Part shown: positions 7,687 to 9,179 of the stretch, in pieces
Layout: the number at the start of each line of letters is the position of its first letter
Numbering within the stretch: position 1 is the stretch's first letter
NCBI GenBank assembly: GCA_017989775.1
Contig: JAGNPF010000037.1
Coordinates: 1 to 9,179, forward strand
From: Flavobacterium sp.
GTDB taxonomy: Bacteria; Bacteroidota; Bacteroidia; Flavobacteriales; Flavobacteriaceae
Length of the DNA: 9,179 nucleotides
Reading direction: 5' to 3'
Made by a program: the position numbers and the translations under genes
Notes under the pieces: generated by a model
Seen by the model: the letters and a program-made list of their open reading frames with translations, nothing else
Databases searched by the model: none
Told to the model about the DNA's origin: nothing

Positions 7687-9179
7687 TTATGGATTAATTC
7701 TCAAATCCTGGGCAGCTACGAGTGGCTCGTTATTGGTTCCTGTAATCATTATTCTAACCGCTTTTACGGGTTGTTTTGGATAAATTGAAGCATTTCCATA
7801 ATCAAAACTATCGCCTTTTTCAAAGTCAATTCCGTTATACGAATATTCAACATAGCCATCATTCACGATGAATCGCGGATGGTGCGGAATTCCTGTCAAC
7901 ACATCAATTTTGGAAGAAGTTACAGGATTGGTGAAAGTGTATAAAATCCAATCGCCATTTGCACAAGGAACACCAGTTCGCAAGTAGGTTTCGATATTGT
8001 AATCCTCTAATTTTGCAATAGGGAATTTAGGGTTTTCCACCATCGATGAAGTGACTTTTACTTCTGGTTCCAAATAAGGAGAACAATTAAAATTCACCTT
8101 GGCAGAGGATTCTTTTGCCTCTTTGTTTTCGACAGTGAAATCCAAACGATAGGTGTTTTTTTCGTTGAAATTGTCTATCACAAATCGCATACGAGGTTTT
8201 GATCGTAACGTTTTTTCTTCTGAATACGTTTGTATCAATTTATCATTTTCGAAAAGCGAAATTTCTCTAATAACTCCAGCGTTAGAATTATCTGTTGTTG
8301 GTTCAAAATTCAAGTACCAAATTCCGTTCTTGTCCACATTTTCAGAAATATTCTCTGAAATTTTGATGCTTTCAACTTTGGAAGTGTTCCAGTTAGTAAC
8401 CGCTGGTTTTTCGACTTTTACCGCTGGACTTGCGGAATTTTCATTGAAAAAAGTACGGAACAGGTATCTTTCGTATTCCTTTGTTGGAATTGGGTTTGTA
8501 TATAAAGGAGACTGTCTTGTAGGCTCGTTTCCTTGCGCATCATAGCGAACAACGGCACCTTCATAAGGCGGTGTCACTGTAATGATTCCATTTTTGTAAG
8601 TTGCCGTTGGTGGAAAATCCCTAAAAGCAATTCCCATATTAGCCAGACGCTGCAAATGGCTATTGGTCAATCTACCGTAGAAATCATCCCAATTTTTAGT
8701 CTTTTTTTGTGACCAACCAATTTCTGATAAAGCACAAATTCTAGGGTAACTTTGGTATTCTATAAAGCGTGTTGGACGGTCAAGATATTCGCTCCATAAG
8801 CCGCCTTGTACACCTTTTATCAATTTTTGTTGTTCTGGTGTTAAATCATTTTCAGGAATGGGTTCAAACGAATAGGCTCTTTTTGTATCCGTAATGGCTG
8901 CCCAACGGTGACCTCGCTCGTTTTCTGATTGAGCCATATCAAAATATAGATATTGGCCTGGCATCATGATTGTTTTATGCCCTTTTTGTGCCGATTTTAT
9001 TCCATAGCTGATGCCTTGCCAAGCAAAAATTTCTGTATTGGGACTTAGCTCACCACCTTCCATAATTTCGTTCCAACCCGTAGTTTTTCGATTGTATTTT
9101 TCTACGATTTTTTCGACACGTTTAAAGAAATAATTCTGGAGTTGGAATGGATCTGTAAAACCTTCTTTTTCCATCAAAG
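7687..9179 (-). CDS. GH20 beta-N-acetylhexosaminidase, C-terminal part, with discoidin-like tail (5' end outside window)
   Basis: About 496 codons are visible; the frame runs open past the right edge, so the signal peptide, the N-terminal GH20b domain and the catalytic Asp-Glu pair are not seen. Residues below count from the first visible codon. The end of the GH20 barrel covers about 1-185: TGWNEI (33-38), the FAWQG strand (51-55), YLYFD (76-80, sugar pocket) and GVQGGLWSEY (122-131) with the conserved substrate-stacking Trp and Glu. Residues about 192-255 resemble the Ig-like chitobiase C-terminal domain (NEPT, SPLYT). A middle beta-rich region, about 260-365, is unassigned. Residues about 370-496 look like an F5/8 type C (discoidin/CBM32) sugar-binding domain. 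The enzyme would remove terminal GlcNAc or GalNAc from oligosaccharides outside the cytoplasm; in this operon murein fragments or chitin oligomers are plausible. It is the first visible gene of the operon, 12 bp before the serine hydrolase. The family call is firm; the substrate is inferred. Confidence 0.92.
   Translation of the reverse strand, partial: LMEKEGFTDPFQLQNYFFKRVEKIVEKYNRKTTGWNEIMEGGELSPNTEIFAWQGISYGIKSAQKGHKTIMMPGQYLYFDMAQSENERGHRWAAITDTKRAYSFEPIPENDLTPEQQKLIKGVQGGLWSEYLDRPTRFIEYQSYPRICALSEIGWSQKKTKNWDDFYGRLTNSHLQRLANMGIAFRDFPPTATYKNGIITVTPPYEGAVVRYDAQGNEPTRQSPLYTNPIPTKEYERYLFRTFFNENSASPAVKVEKPAVTNWNTSKVESIKISENISENVDKNGIWYLNFEPTTDNSNAGVIREISLFENDKLIQTYSEEKTLRSKPRMRFVIDNFNEKNTYRLDFTVENKEAKESSAKVNFNCSPYLEPEVKVTSSMVENPKFPIAKLEDYNIETYLRTGVPCANGDWILYTFTNPVTSSKIDVLTGIPHHPRFIVNDGYVEYSYNGIDFEKGDSFDYGNASIYPKQPVKAVRIMITGTNNEPLVAAQDLRINP

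Noticed and set aside
8153..8545. 130-codon plus-strand open frame
   Set aside because: It lies wholly antisense to the GH20 gene, whose protein shows clear domain motifs, and its translation has no recognisable family features.

Overview
The window is AT-rich DNA, carries all its genes on the minus strand, and looks like a member of the Bacteroidota, most likely Flavobacterium or a close relative. The reasons are the low GC content, Lys/Asn/Ile-rich proteins, starts without strong Shine-Dalgarno sequences, and a protein set typical of that group: an exported GH3-serine hydrolase fusion, a DUF1343 protein, and a GH20 protein with a discoidin-like tail. No RNA gene, mobile element or CRISPR array was seen.

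In transcription order (right to left) the genes are: (1) the C-terminal part of a GH20 beta-N-acetylhexosaminidase with a discoidin-like tail, cut by the right edge (7687-9179); (2) a stand-alone serine hydrolase lipoprotein of the class C beta-lactamase/AmiE/EstB type (6370-7674); (3) a DUF1343/GH171 exo-muramidase, NamZ (5195-6334); (4) MurNAc-6-phosphate etherase MurQ (4242-5063); (5) a 1005-residue lipoprotein fusing a NagZ-type GH3 hydrolase to a second serine hydrolase domain (1215-4232); (6) anhydro-MurNAc kinase AnmK, complete except for its last few codons (1-1197). The gaps are 12, 35, 131, 9 and 17 bp, so this is probably one operon, possibly with a second transcription start in the 131-bp gap before murQ.

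Together the genes form a peptidoglycan (murein) salvage locus. The exported enzymes would trim glycan ends (NamZ removes MurNAc, NagZ and GH20 remove GlcNAc) and the two serine hydrolases would cut stem peptides or related bonds. Two cytoplasmic enzymes then feed amino sugars into metabolism: AnmK makes MurNAc-6-P from anhydro-MurNAc, and MurQ converts it to GlcNAc-6-P plus D-lactate. The content parallels the Bacillus subtilis murQ-murR-murP-amiE-nagZ-namZ cluster, but nagZ and an amiE-like domain are fused here. A MurNAc kinase, a sugar importer and a regulator would be needed and are not in the window.

The features that most deserve a second look are the three-domain NagZ fusion next to a free paralogue of its C-terminal domain, a four-cysteine insertion found only in the fused copy close to the active site, the absence of a kinase for the free MurNAc that NamZ should release, and a 14-bp direct repeat that duplicates the nagZ start codon context across the murQ/nagZ junction.
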